Counted from the stretch's first letter, positions 40,150-49,453 are shown. The stretch is 64,000 bases of DNA from Chryseobacterium sp. (GCA_031286615.1 JAITUA010000013.1:434001-498000), one strand, 5' to 3'. Made by a program: numbers and translations. Notes: generated by a model from the letters alone, not told the origin.

Positions 40150-41340
40150 TTATGGTTCTTTCTGAAGAACTACAAATGCCGGGAAGTGGTCACTGTAGCC
40201 TCCTGTAAATTGATCTCCATTCCAGGATCTGAAAGGATAACCTTTATAATTTCCTTCTTTATTGACTAAATAAGCCGGTGCAAAAATTTCTGTTTTGTAT
40301 ACAGAATACTCTTTAGTTACCTGATCTGAAATTACGTTTTTAGAAACAATAATCTGGTCAAACAGGTTGGGTGCATCCTGATAGGCAAGAGATGCCACGC
40401 CTTTCTTATATAAAGGATACATCAGGTTCAGATAGGGTGTTTCTTCACTTAAATCTTTAGGTGCTGCCTGAGCTTTCAGATGGTTTTTTAAACTTGGGCT
40501 TACAGGATCATCATTAAAGTCACCCATTGCAAAAAGCTTAGTTGTTGGGTCTGCAGCTCTTATACTGTCCATCTGTTGTTTCAATAAAGCTGCGGCGGCA
40601 TTTCTTTTAGGTAAAGAAATTGCTTCACCTCCTCTTCTTGAAGGCCAGTGGTTCATAAAGAATGCCACTTTTTCATTATCTAAAAAGCCTGTTACAACAA
40701 GGATATCTCTTGTATACTCTCTTCTGCCGTTGTCACCATATATTTTCAGTTCTTTTTTTAATGAATTGGTAGGGGTAAATCTTCTTTTCTGGTAGATTAA
40801 CGCAACGTCAATTCCTCTGTAGTCATAAGAGTTATAGTGGATAATTCCGTAATCATATTTCTTTAAAGCAGGTTCATTGATCAGATCCTGGATAACCTGT
40901 CTGTTTTCAACCTCAATTAAGCCAACTACTGCCGGAGCTGTTTTGGTATACTGTGCTCCCATTTCAGAAATTACTTTGGCTTCATTGGCCAATTTTGCTT
41001 TATAAATTTTAGTACCGTAGTTCTTTGCGCTTTTTGGGGTAAACTCTTCAGAACCACCTTGCTCTCTAACTACTTTTTTACCAATCAAAGCTCCGTCGCT
41101 CCATGGCCCGTCATATTTTTCAGCTTCCAGAAATTTGATAGAATCTATAGGGATACTTCTGTGAAAAGCAGGATTTTTAATGTCTTTGGTTCCATCAATG
41201 TAATCCGCTGAACGGATAGTGTCCCAAAGGTTTTCTACATTTAAAAAACCTACAGTAGCTACTTTTCTCAGTTTTCCTTGTTGCTGCGAAAATGCCATGA
41301 TCGAAATAATGATGGCAAACAGACTCGAAAATCTCTTCAT
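40150..41340 (-). CDS. Secreted endonuclease/exonuclease/phosphatase (EEP) family protein
   Basis: This 396-residue protein has a signal peptide (about 1-19, ending AFSQ). The EEP fold motifs are VGFLNVENLWDT (about 30-41), GLIEVENRQV (catalytic Glu), NHWPSRRGG (catalytic His), MGDFNDDPVSPS and the terminal GGYSDHFPAFVVL (catalytic Asp-His). The family cleaves phosphodiester bonds in DNA, RNA or phospholipid head groups. An extracellular or periplasmic nuclease is most likely. It is divergent from a TonB receptor and DUF5689 lipoprotein pair, which may import the products. Confidence 0.88.
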   Translation of the reverse strand: MKRFSSLFAIIISIMAFSQQQGKLRKVATVGFLNVENLWDTIRSADYIDGTKDIKNPAFHRSIPIDSIKFLEAEKYDGPWSDGALIGKKVVREQGGSEEFTPKSAKNYGTKIYKAKLANEAKVISEMGAQYTKTAPAVVGLIEVENRQVIQDLINEPALKKYDYGIIHYNSYDYRGIDVALIYQKRRFTPTNSLKKELKIYGDNGRREYTRDILVVTGFLDNEKVAFFMNHWPSRRGGEAISLPKRNAAAALLKQQMDSIRAADPTTKLFAMGDFNDDPVSPSLKNHLKAQAAPKDLSEETPYLNLMYPLYKKGVASLAYQDAPNLFDQIIVSKNVISDQVTKEYSVYKTEIFAPAYLVNKEGNYKGYPFRSWNGDQFTGGYSDHFPAFVVLQKEP

Positions 41341-41500
41341 CCTCTTTGAGTTATTATTAATACTATTTAATTTACAAATTTACTTTTTTTAATTCACTAC
41401 GTTTTAAATATTTGTAAATTTAAAAGCAATTATCTCATTATCATTTACATAATGATTCTTAAAAGCTTGTAATGTTAAGGGAAAATATTGTTAAAAAAGT

Positions 41501-41528
41501 TTTGAATTACAAAATTTGATTAAATTTG
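41501..41528 (+). promoter_or_regulatory. Promoter of the TonB receptor-DUF5689 operon
   Basis: TTTG (41501-41504) and TAAATTTG (41521-41528) with a 16-base spacer match the consensus, though the spacing is slightly short. The position rules out translation from 41516. Confidence 0.5.
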
Positions 41529-41590
41529 TGCCCCCAACTTTTAAAATGTTGAAAATTAATAAGAAAAGTATTAAAAAAATAAATATACTC

Positions 41591-44467
41591 ATGATTAAAA
41601 AACTATCATTAATCTCTTTATTTACCTTGCTGCCTGCTTCGTATTATTATGCGCAGACAACAGTGTTTGCGTATCTTAAGGATGCAGAAGGAAAGCCTGT
41701 TGAGCAAGCAAGTGTAGATTTAAAAGGAGCAGGAAATGATGCAAAGGCAGACAAAATCGGATATTTCCAATTTACGGATTTGATGCCGGGACATTATCAG
41801 ATTATGGTTACAAAACCAAATTTTGAAACTAAAATTTTTGAATTTGATGTAACCAGTGATGAGAAGAGAAAAGATCTTGGAGTAATTACTCTTTATTCTG
41901 CATTGAACGGTGCAGATCAGGGGCTGGCTATTATAGAAGATTCGGGAGAAAGTGATAGCGGTGGTGCACAGCAAACAGCAACGGTAGGATTGCTGCAGTC
42001 TTCTCAGGATGTATTCAACAGGATTGCAAGTTTCGATTTAGGACCATACTGGTTCCGCCCAAGAGGAATTGACAGCAGAACAGGTGAGAATATGATCAAC
42101 GGGGTTTCTATGGCAGCGGCTGATAATGGAGATGTAGACTTCAGTACCTGGGGAGGGTTAAACGAAATCACCCGTTACCCGGAAATTTCAGCTAATCATG
42201 CGCCTTCCGAATATGCTTTCGGAGGAACTACCGGAGTATTTTATAAGAATACTAAAGCCAGCGAGTACAGAAAAGGAAGTCAATTGACATACTCTCTGAC
42301 CAACAGAAACTATACGAACAGATTGTCTTACAGATTCTCTTCCGGAATGAATAAGAACGGATGGGCATTTACAGGAATGATCGCAAGAAGATGGGCACAG
42401 GAAGGGATTCAGGATGGTACTGCTTATGATGCATACAGTGGATATATTGGTATTGAGAAGAAATTCAGTGACAGCCATACAATGACTTTAAATGCCATTG
42501 GTTCCAAATATTCAAGAAGCTCTTCAAGTCCAAGTACTCAGGAAGTATATGATTTCAGAGGAGTTCATTATAACTCTTATTGGGGATGGCAAAATGGAGA
42601 TAAAAGAAATGAAAGAGTAAAAAGAGGTTTCCAGCCCATGATTCAATTGCAGGATTTCTGGAAAATCAATAAAAACTCTCAGCTATGGACCTCTGTTTCT
42701 TACCAGTTTGGTAAAGAATACAGTTCGAGACTGGATTGGTACAGAGCTAATAACCCGTCTCCAACCTATTACCGTAATTTACCAAGCTATTGGCTAAACT
42801 ATACAAATCCTTCTCCGGAACAAGCTGCCAACATCGGAATTACAAGAGATTGGTGGACCAATGATGATCAGTCCCATACACAGATCAACTGGGATAATCT
42901 TTATAATGCGAACAGAAACGTAGAGTACAATGCTATGTTGGGCGGTAGAAGAGCAGCTTATTATCTTGTAGACGATGTAAAAGATGATAAAGTATGGAAT
43001 CTCTCTACACACTATACTTATAACTTTAGCGATACATCCCGTTTTATTTTAAACTTATCTTACCAGAACTACAGATCTGAACAGTACAGAGAAGTGAACG
43101 ATCTTTTGGGTGCTGATTTTGCACTGAATATGGACCCGTTTGCATCCAATACAACGGCAGGCAGTGTTTGGGGGAAATTTAATACAAGAGAAAGTGATGC
43201 TGATGTTGCCAAAAGAGAAGGTGACAAAATAGGATACAGCTATATTTTCAGAAGACAGGAGTTTAAAGTAAATCCTGCTTTCAAATTTTCAACAGGGAAA
43301 TTTGATGTTTTCGTTTCCGGACTATTCGGATATACAACAAACAGCAGAGAAGGATTGTTCCAGCATTATCTGTATGAGTCTTCTTACGGAAAAGGAGCAG
43401 ACCAAAACTTCTGGAATGCAGGGGTTAAAGGTCAGGTTACCTATAAAATCAATGGTAGAAACTTCCTTGTTTATAACGGAGCTTACTTTTCACAGTCTCC
43501 TTTCTTAAATGATATTTATTTTAATACAAGAGTGAGTGGTGTTACAACTCCGGGAATCAAGAACGTTGTTGTGGATGCCAACGATTTGAGTTATGTAATT
43601 TCTACTCCGATTGTAAAACTTAGATTGACAGGTTATCTTGTTAATACTCAAAATGAAACAAGTGTCCAAAGATACTTCGCACAAGGAGTTAAACTAACAA
43701 CTCTGACAGAAAGCGGAGATCAGGCTCCTGTACAGGACGGTGCTTTCATTACACAGGTATTGGCAGGTGCCAATAAGAGAAATATGGGTATTGAGCTTGG
43801 TGCACAGGTGAAAGTTACACCTACTTTAACAGCCAGTGGATTATTAAGTGTAGGACAATATACTTATACTAATAACCCTACCGTTTATTTTGCATCTGAT
43901 GCTGTAGGAACATTCAGAGAGCTTGACGGAAACGGAAATATTGTATCAAGATCTTACACCAACATGGGAGAGGCTACCCTTAAAAATTACAGACAGGGTG
44001 GAACTCCTCAGGAGGCATATACTTTAGGCCTTCGTTACAGCAGTCCAAAATACTGGTGGGTAGGAGCTACATGGAACTATTTCGGACATTCGTTCCTTGA
44101 TCCGTCTCCGGTAACCAGAACAGAAAGATTCTATACAAACCCCAATACACCGGGTGTACCTTATGATAACGTAACTGAGGAAGAACTTGCAAGAATTCTG
44201 GCTCCTACGAAATTGCCTTCAGCATTCTTCTTCAATGTGAATGCAGGTAAATCCTGGATGATTGGTAAGTATTATGTATTAGTCTCCGGATCAGTAAATA
44301 ATATCCTTAATAACAGAAACTTTATTACAGGTGGCTTTGAGCAAACGAGAAATGTTAACTATACTGACTATGCTAATGATTATGACAGCGGAAACATGGT
44401 ATTCGCTCCTAAATATTGGTATAACCAGGGTAGATCTTATTTTGTTAATCTTCAATTCAGATTCTAA
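41591..44467 (+). CDS. TonB-dependent receptor with carboxypeptidase-regulatory-like domain
   Basis: The start is placed at the ATG at 41591, because the longer frame from 41516 overlaps the promoter and would put 25 residues before the signal peptide (MIKKLSLISLFTLLPASYYYAQ). An alternative is 41546. The 958-residue product has a carboxypeptidase-regulatory-like beta-sandwich (about 24-105, LKDAEGKPVEQASVDLKG). The plug follows (about 115-240, including DLGPYWFRPRGIDSRTGENMINGV), and then a 22-strand barrel ending FVNLQFRF. It is energised by TonB and imports a ligand larger than porin size. The companion DUF5689 lipoprotein follows by 27 bp, as SusC/SusD pairs do. The ligand is unknown; nuclease products are a guess from the divergent EEP gene. 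Confidence 0.9.
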   Translation: MIKKLSLISLFTLLPASYYYAQTTVFAYLKDAEGKPVEQASVDLKGAGNDAKADKIGYFQFTDLMPGHYQIMVTKPNFETKIFEFDVTSDEKRKDLGVITLYSALNGADQGLAIIEDSGESDSGGAQQTATVGLLQSSQDVFNRIASFDLGPYWFRPRGIDSRTGENMINGVSMAAADNGDVDFSTWGGLNEITRYPEISANHAPSEYAFGGTTGVFYKNTKASEYRKGSQLTYSLTNRNYTNRLSYRFSSGMNKNGWAFTGMIARRWAQEGIQDGTAYDAYSGYIGIEKKFSDSHTMTLNAIGSKYSRSSSSPSTQEVYDFRGVHYNSYWGWQNGDKRNERVKRGFQPMIQLQDFWKINKNSQLWTSVSYQFGKEYSSRLDWYRANNPSPTYYRNLPSYWLNYTNPSPEQAANIGITRDWWTNDDQSHTQINWDNLYNANRNVEYNAMLGGRRAAYYLVDDVKDDKVWNLSTHYTYNFSDTSRFILNLSYQNYRSEQYREVNDLLGADFALNMDPFASNTTAGSVWGKFNTRESDADVAKREGDKIGYSYIFRRQEFKVNPAFKFSTGKFDVFVSGLFGYTTNSREGLFQHYLYESSYGKGADQNFWNAGVKGQVTYKINGRNFLVYNGAYFSQSPFLNDIYFNTRVSGVTTPGIKNVVVDANDLSYVISTPIVKLRLTGYLVNTQNETSVQRYFAQGVKLTTLTESGDQAPVQDGAFITQVLAGANKRNMGIELGAQVKVTPTLTASGLLSVGQYTYTNNPTVYFASDAVGTFRELDGNGNIVSRSYTNMGEATLKNYRQGGTPQEAYTLGLRYSSPKYWWVGATWNYFGHSFLDPSPVTRTERFYTNPNTPGVPYDNVTEEELARILAPTKLPSAFFFNVNAGKSWMIGKYYVLVSGSVNNILNNRNFITGGFEQTRNVNYTDYANDYDSGNMVFAPKYWYNQGRSYFVNLQFRF

Positions 44468-44494
44468 AAAAATTAAAATTAAAAATCGAAAACA

Positions 44495-45919
44495 ATGAAA
44501 AATATATATTTTAAAGCGGCGATCTTTAGTGCTATTTCAATGCTGGCAATCTCGTCTTGTGTAAAAACTGATGATTATGATGTGCCGGAAATTAAATGTA
44601 CCAACAAATTTGCAGCAGCTAATCACCAGTTATCTGAAATTACAGCCATTGCAAAGGCAAAACCCGTTGAAGCTGATATTATTAAAGAAGATTTCATCGT
44701 AGAAGCTTACGTTTCTTCAAGTGATGAATCAGGAAATCTTTACAAAATGATGTTCCTTCAGGATAAGCCTGAAAACCCAACGCAAGGTATTGAGATTGAT
44801 ATTGATGGTGGAAACCAATATCTTGATTACCCCGTAGGAGCTTTAGTAAGAATCAACCTGAAAGGATTGATCGTTCAGGGAGTTAATGGAAACATTAAAG
44901 TAGGTTCTTATGACCCTAACTATCCTATCGGTAGAATCAACCCAAATAAAGTTTCAAATTACATGGCAAGAGTTTGTGACGGACAGAAGCCTGTAGTAGC
45001 CGCAATGAAACCATTAGAGTTCAACTTTATCTCTGATGCTCTGAAAAACGGTGCACACATTAACCAGCTTGTGAAAATAAAAAACGTTCAGTTTGAAGAG
45101 CCTGAATTGACAAAGAACTTTGCTGACGAATCAGCTACAGGAGACCGTTATATTACAGATAAAAAAGCAGGCAGATTAGATCTTCGTTTCAGTAACTTTT
45201 CAACTTTTGGAAAATCTCCAATTTCTCCTAAATATGAAAAAAGTGGTGATATCGTTCTTGTTTTAAGCCGTTTTACAAGCTCAAATAATGCGACGGTTTT
45301 CACAGATCAGGCTTATATAAGAGATCTTAATGATATTAACTTCCCTAACGCCAGATTCACTCCAGGGGAGCCGGAACTTCCATCTGCTAATGCAGTAAAT
45401 CTTTTCCCGAGCTCTGATTTTGAAAACTGGCCATCTTTCCTATCAAGTTTAAATAGCTTTGGGCTTATGTCTTATGCATCTCAAGGTATTGGTTTGGGGT
45501 ATAACGGTACAAATTCCCTTCAGATTAAAGGTACACCTGCCAATAATGATTACGTATTTACAGCGAATGCTGCGTCAGGAGTACCAGCGACTCCGAAGAG
45601 AATTACAATGTATATCAAAGGAACTGCATCAGGAAAATCACTCTCTTTCAATGTATATAGAGCAACACCGCTTCTTCCTAATACATCTGCTTTCTATACA
45701 TTCAATTTAGGAACATTCTCTACAGGTGCTACTTTAAGCCCGGAAAGCACGAACTCATATACAGGATCTATCAATACGAACGGACAATGGAGGCTGATTG
45801 AGCTTACCCTTACAGGTCTTACCGATCTTAACACTACTTCTGGAAAAACTATGTTTGCCCTCAAAACAGGAAAAGACGGAATATATGATCTTCAGATTGA
45901 TAACATCAAAATTGAGTAA
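44495..45919 (+). CDS. DUF5689 surface lipoprotein
   Basis: This 474-residue lipoprotein (lipobox AISSC, lipid-modified Cys22) has the DUF5689 domain (about 40-285, with EDFIVEAYVSSSDESGNLYKMMFLQD and an OB-like region around YPVGALVRINLKGLIVQG). A C-terminal beta-sandwich similar to carbohydrate-binding or choice-of-anchor domains follows (about 305-474, LFPSSDFENWPSF to LQIDNIKIE). DUF5689 proteins usually pair with TonB receptors and extracellular nucleases. It would act as the surface ligand-binding partner of the receptor encoded 27 bp upstream. Its ligand is unproven. Confidence 0.82.
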   Translation: MKNIYFKAAIFSAISMLAISSCVKTDDYDVPEIKCTNKFAAANHQLSEITAIAKAKPVEADIIKEDFIVEAYVSSSDESGNLYKMMFLQDKPENPTQGIEIDIDGGNQYLDYPVGALVRINLKGLIVQGVNGNIKVGSYDPNYPIGRINPNKVSNYMARVCDGQKPVVAAMKPLEFNFISDALKNGAHINQLVKIKNVQFEEPELTKNFADESATGDRYITDKKAGRLDLRFSNFSTFGKSPISPKYEKSGDIVLVLSRFTSSNNATVFTDQAYIRDLNDINFPNARFTPGEPELPSANAVNLFPSSDFENWPSFLSSLNSFGLMSYASQGIGLGYNGTNSLQIKGTPANNDYVFTANAASGVPATPKRITMYIKGTASGKSLSFNVYRATPLLPNTSAFYTFNLGTFSTGATLSPESTNSYTGSINTNGQWRLIELTLTGLTDLNTTSGKTMFALKTGKDGIYDLQIDNIKIE

Positions 45920-45955
45920 TGCATTAGGATAAAATATATTCTAATATACTTTATA

Positions 45956-45992
45956 AAAATCGGGCAGCTCGTAAGAGTTGCCCGATTTTATT
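45956..45992 (+). terminator. Terminator of the TonB receptor-DUF5689 operon
   Basis: The strong stem ATCGGGCA/TGCCCGAT, with an inner CTC/GAG, is followed by T. Confidence 0.88.
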
Positions 45993-46071
45993 TTAATATT
46001 TTTTTGATTTCAAAAACTCCAAGAATTTTATATTTTTAAAAACAGTTTTAAATCAAGAAGCTATATTTTAT

Positions 46072-46578
46072 ATGGAATATTTCATTTATGCATTGAATCA
46101 TACCTATACTGATGATTCTCATACTGATACTAAGTTTCTGGGCTTTTCAAATTGCCTTGAGGATTTGGAGGAGCTAAAAGCAAAAGCCATTCTTATGCCT
46201 GGGTTCAGGGATTATCCGGATTGTTTTGTTACAGATTGTTATATACTTGATAAGATACATTGGAATGAAGGGTTTAAGGAGGTAATTGGTGAAATAGGAC
46301 GTGACTATATTGAAAAAGGTGATGAGATAGATGAAAATCATATTTCAATCAAAGAATTAGGTTTAAATACTGTTTTCAGTGTCAGTCATTATTATACAAT
46401 ACACACCTTTCTGGATGACGAAAGATATATCGGAGTATTTTCATCTTTAGAAAAAGCAGAAAAAGCTATTGAAGAACTGAAAAACAAACCTGGTTTTAAA
46501 GATTATCAGAATGATTTTAATATCAGTGAGCTGGATCTTGCAGTACTTCTATGGAGTAGTGGATTTGGGAGCGTTTAA
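46072..46578 (+). CDS. Tandem DUF7336-like protein, 168 aa
   Basis: The protein is two copies of one ~75-residue module. Copy 1 (1-77) reads YALNHTYTDDSHTDTKFLGFSNCLEDLEELKAKA, then PGFRDYPDCFVTDCYILDKIHWNEGF. Copy 2 (about 88-168) keeps the same order with YIGVFSSLEKAEKAIEELKNKPGFKDYQNDFNI and LLWSSGF. The PGF(R/K)DY core recurs in both, which fits DUF7336 modules. The function is unknown; small proteins of this kind are sometimes linked to immunity against toxins, but no toxin gene is adjacent. It is probably expressed on its own. Confidence 0.7.
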   Translation: MEYFIYALNHTYTDDSHTDTKFLGFSNCLEDLEELKAKAILMPGFRDYPDCFVTDCYILDKIHWNEGFKEVIGEIGRDYIEKGDEIDENHISIKELGLNTVFSVSHYYTIHTFLDDERYIGVFSSLEKAEKAIEELKNKPGFKDYQNDFNISELDLAVLLWSSGFGSV

Positions 46579-46581
46579 AAC

Positions 46582-46608
46582 AAAAACCACCGCATCAGCA
46601 GTGGTTTT
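46582..46608 (+). terminator. Terminator of the tandem DUF7336 gene
   Basis: The arms ACCAC and GTGGT with flanking A and T runs sit between the convergent genes. Confidence 0.7.
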
Positions 46609-46619
46609 ATTATTTTCGT

Positions 46620-47168
46620 TTACTTAACCGTAATTGTTGGATCCCAGTAAAAGTAACCGTACAAAATCTGTTTGTTACTGTCATTCGGGTCTAAAATGTA
46701 AAGCCCAAATTGTACGTAGAAGTTCTCTTTACCTGTAGCTTTTACTTTAGAGTCGATACTGGCAAATGTAATATCAGCAGCAGCGGCAGGAAGACCATTT
46801 TGAGAATTCAAATTAGGCACTGCAGCCTGTCTTCTTTCAACAGAATTATATATAAAGCTGTTGAAGACCTGATCTCCGGACCAGTATTTAATATTGTAAA
46901 TAATTACAGCATCATCGGAATTCTGATAGATTGATGTTCCTCTGAAAGAAACTGTATCTCCGGCTCTTGCACTGAAGTTCAGATCTGCGGAACCCTGTCC
47001 GGAAATGGCGTTGGCATTTGAAACGATCATATGCTGACTGTTATGATCTATTCCTGTTGGGTTATTAGGGTCCTTACTTGGATTTTGATAGTTAGCTCTA
47101 ACGTAATCCGTGTCAATAACAATCAGGACATCTATTTCCTGACTCGATGATTTAAGTTGTTCGTCCAT
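46620..47168 (-). CDS. Inclusion body family protein (PixA/AidA-like)
   Basis: This 182-residue protein has the PixA/AidA pattern: DVLIVIDTDYVRANYQNPSKDPNNPTGIDHNSQHMI (13-48), then SARAGDTVSFRGTSIYQNSDDAVIIYNI (about 67-94), and a terminal FGLYILDPNDSNKQILYGYFYWDP. It has no signal peptide. Relatives include PixA of Xenorhabdus, which forms cytoplasmic crystalline inclusions, and quorum-regulated AidA of Ralstonia and Burkholderia. The role here is unknown. It is a single gene with about 270 bp of upstream DNA, and its patchy family distribution suggests horizontal spread (inference). Confidence 0.83.
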   Translation of the reverse strand: MDEQLKSSSQEIDVLIVIDTDYVRANYQNPSKDPNNPTGIDHNSQHMIVSNANAISGQGSADLNFSARAGDTVSFRGTSIYQNSDDAVIIYNIKYWSGDQVFNSFIYNSVERRQAAVPNLNSQNGLPAAAADITFASIDSKVKATGKENFYVQFGLYILDPNDSNKQILYGYFYWDPTITVK

Positions 47169-47377
47169 GATATTTGGTTTTAGTTTGGTGTTTCTTACTC
47201 ATTTGGCTTTTCAGATTCTGCCCCGTTATTAAAGTGATTCCGGCTTCACGTTTGGTTGTAATTACAATACAAATGTACATTGCTGATAATGAAAATATTA
47301 CAGTGTAAATGCTGAAATTTTCAGATAGGTATTTTTACGTAATTAATCTCTTTTTCGTGACTTGTTTGATTTGGACA

Positions 47378-47409
47378 AAAAAATACCCTGAAAAGTTACT
47401 TTCAGGGTA
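47378..47409 (-). terminator. Terminator of the DUF6702 gene
   Basis: The 10-bp arms TACCCTGAAA and TTTCAGGGTA are followed on the minus strand by T. Confidence 0.85.
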
Positions 47410-47440
47410 CCCATTTTATAATGGTTAAATCTAATTCACG

Positions 47441-47911
47441 TTAAAAAGAAACTTCATTCACTTCTTTTCCTCTTTGAAAGTTCATTGTTTTCTGGCTGCC
47501 TTTGTAGGCGATGTTCACCAGATTGATCTGCTTAGGAAAAGCGCTCAAAAGAATCGTATTTTTAATCTTTAAGGTGTTGATATCTGAAACGCCTCCGGTT
47601 TCAAAATACACCCATACAGTTTCTCCACTGACCTGACTTCCTGTGAAGGTTATCGTTTTAGGAGCCCCATTGACAAACACATCAAAATTATTATTCACGT
47701 ATTTTTTTACCTCTGCTTCAAATCCAGCCGTGTTGGGGTTGATCTTGATCGCGTCAGAGATGTGGCTTGTATTCATTTTTGTGGTAAACTTCAATGTCTT
47801 GCTTCCATCAACATAATCCACTTTGGTCATTGAAGAGAAAAAGTCTACATACATAAAACTCATTAACACAAAAAATGTTAAAATTCCTGATATATATAAA
47901 AGTTTTTTCAT
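47441..47911 (-). CDS. DUF6702 family protein
   Basis: The start is set at the ATG at 47911 (MKKLLYISGILTFFVLMSFM) rather than 47935, giving a normal signal peptide or anchor. The 156-residue product has the DUF6702 pattern SMTKVDYVDGSKTLKFTTKMNTSHISDAIKIN (about 30-61), FDVFVNGAPKTITFTGSQVSGETVWVYFE and IKNTILLSAFPKQINLVNI, all beta-strand rich. The function is unknown, and the location is expected to be periplasmic or membrane-attached. It lies downstream of the LOG gene on the same strand. Confidence 0.72.
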   Translation of the reverse strand: MKKLLYISGILTFFVLMSFMYVDFFSSMTKVDYVDGSKTLKFTTKMNTSHISDAIKINPNTAGFEAEVKKYVNNNFDVFVNGAPKTITFTGSQVSGETVWVYFETGGVSDINTLKIKNTILLSAFPKQINLVNIAYKGSQKTMNFQRGKEVNEVSF

Positions 47912-47969
47912 CTTAATTAATAGATTTACAATCATACTTGTTAGTTATAAGTCACAAATAATATGCCAA

Positions 47970-48722
47970 TTAAAAATTTACATTCACAGAATATTTATCA
48001 TAAAAGGCTTTAATATGTGCTACAGCCTCGTCAGCGGTATCTACCACACGATAAAGATCCAAATCATCTTCAGCAATCATTCCTTCTTTCAACAAAGTTG
48101 CCTTGAACCAGTCTAATAATCCTCCCCAGAACTCACTTCCTACCAGAACAATTGGAAACTTCCCTATTTTATTGGTTTGAATAAGAGTTATCGCTTCAGT
48201 AAGTTCATCCAACGTACCAAAACCGCCCGGCATTACTATAAACCCCTGAGAATATTTTACAAACATTACTTTTCTCACGAAAAAGTAATCAAAATTCATA
48301 GAATAGGATTTATTGATGTAAGGATTAAAATGCTGTTCAAAAGGAAGATCAATATTCAATCCGATAGATTTTCCTTTAGCATTGAAAGCTCCCTTATTTC
48401 CAGCTTCCATAACACCCGGACCGCCTCCGGTGATGATTCCGAAGCCTATTTTGGTAATCTTTTCCGCAATATCTACGGCCATTTCATAATACTTATTCTC
48501 CGGTTTCAGTCGGGCAGAACCAAATATAGAAACACATGGACCAATCTTGGCCAGTTTTTCATAACCGTCTACAAATTCAGCCATGACCTTGAAGACCATC
48601 CAGCTGTCTTTAGCAATTGTTTCGTCCCAGGTTTTTTGTCTGAAACTGTTATGTAGTTTTGTTTCGTTAATGTCAAGTTCCGGATTTACTAAACTTTCAT
48701 CCCTAGTTCCATCAATTTCCAT
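47970..48722 (-). CDS. LOG family protein (TIGR00730-like)
   Basis: This 250-residue cytoplasmic protein has the lysine-decarboxylase-like Rossmann fold of LOG enzymes. ISIFGSARLKP-type start is read as SIFGSARLKPENKYYEMA. The phosphoribohydrolase signatures GGGPGVMEAGNKGAF and MPGGFGTLDEL (PGGxGTxxE) are present. The family releases free base from nucleoside 5'-monophosphates, best known for cytokinin activation. In bacteria it may serve nucleotide salvage. It begins 8 bp after the MurU-like gene, so it is the last gene of the cell-wall-sugar operon. Confidence 0.87.
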   Translation of the reverse strand: MEIDGTRDESLVNPELDINETKLHNSFRQKTWDETIAKDSWMVFKVMAEFVDGYEKLAKIGPCVSIFGSARLKPENKYYEMAVDIAEKITKIGFGIITGGGPGVMEAGNKGAFNAKGKSIGLNIDLPFEQHFNPYINKSYSMNFDYFFVRKVMFVKYSQGFIVMPGGFGTLDELTEAITLIQTNKIGKFPIVLVGSEFWGGLLDWFKATLLKEGMIAEDDLDLYRVVDTADEAVAHIKAFYDKYSVNVNF

Positions 48723-48730
48723 TGCAAAAT

Positions 48731-49444
48731 TTATTTAAAGTGTTTTTCGGCTTCTGTTACAGATGAAGGTCTTCCGACGTCGATAAGAATACTGTCATGT
48801 ACAAAACCGTGTATATGCTCGGTCTGCATAAGGTCCAGATATTCTTCCATAACAGAAAATTTGCCTGTTCTTTTTATTTTTTCGAAGATCGTAGGATTGA
48901 TACAATGAATTCCGCTGAAAGCAAGTGCTTTAAAGCCTTTATTGAATTCTGCCAGCCTTTGTTCACCAGTTTGTACATTCAGCCAGCCTCTCAAAACCAT
49001 ATCATCATTGAAAAGGAGTTTTCTCGAGCTTTCCCTGTCGGAAACCGCTAAAGTAGCAAAATCTTTTATCTTTTTATGGTATTCCACCAGCGCATTGATG
49101 TTCAGGTTGGTGAGAATATCCGCATTCATGATTAAAAAATCTTCTCCATGGTCAAGAAATTTTCTCGCAAAAATCAAGCCACCTCCTGTTTCAAGAAGCT
49201 CGTTGGTTTCATCGGAGATTTCAATCCTGCATCCGAAATTATTGTTTTTATTTAAGAAATCAACAATCTGATCTCCAAAATGATGAATGTTGATGACAAA
49301 ATCCTTTATTCCGAAACTTTTCAGGTAAGTAATATTTCTTTCCAGAAGCGGTATTTCGTTTACTTTTGCCAACGCTTTCGGATGGTGATCTGTAAACGGT
49401 TTCAATCTGGTTCCTTTTCCTGCTGCGAAAATTAGAGCTTTCAT
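48731..49444 (-). CDS. Nucleotidyltransferase (MurU-like)
   Basis: This 237-residue enzyme has the sugar-nucleotidyltransferase signature ALIFAAGKGTRLKPFTDHHPKALAKV (3-28), a metal-binding IMNADILTN (about 104-112) and a terminal IDVGRPSSVTEAEKHF. MurU transfers UMP to MurNAc 1-phosphate to make UDP-MurNAc in the recycling bypass known in Pseudomonas. The AmgK-like kinase gene upstream in the same operon supports this. Other sugar 1-phosphates are possible. A hairpin-forming repeat (49454-49519) lies just before the start. Confidence 0.83.
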   Translation of the reverse strand: MKALIFAAGKGTRLKPFTDHHPKALAKVNEIPLLERNITYLKSFGIKDFVINIHHFGDQIVDFLNKNNNFGCRIEISDETNELLETGGGLIFARKFLDHGEDFLIMNADILTNLNINALVEYHKKIKDFATLAVSDRESSRKLLFNDDMVLRGWLNVQTGEQRLAEFNKGFKALAFSGIHCINPTIFEKIKRTGKFSVMEEYLDLMQTEHIHGFVHDSILIDVGRPSSVTEAEKHFK

Positions 49445-49453
49445 AATAGTATA

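Noticed and set aside
41516-41590. Upstream start for the TonB receptor
   Set aside because: The frame from 41516 overlaps the TAAATTTG promoter element and would precede a normal signal peptide by 25 residues.
46072-47168. Toxin-immunity pair formed by the DUF7336 and PixA/AidA genes
   Set aside because: The genes are convergent with a terminator between them, and the PixA/AidA protein has no toxin features.
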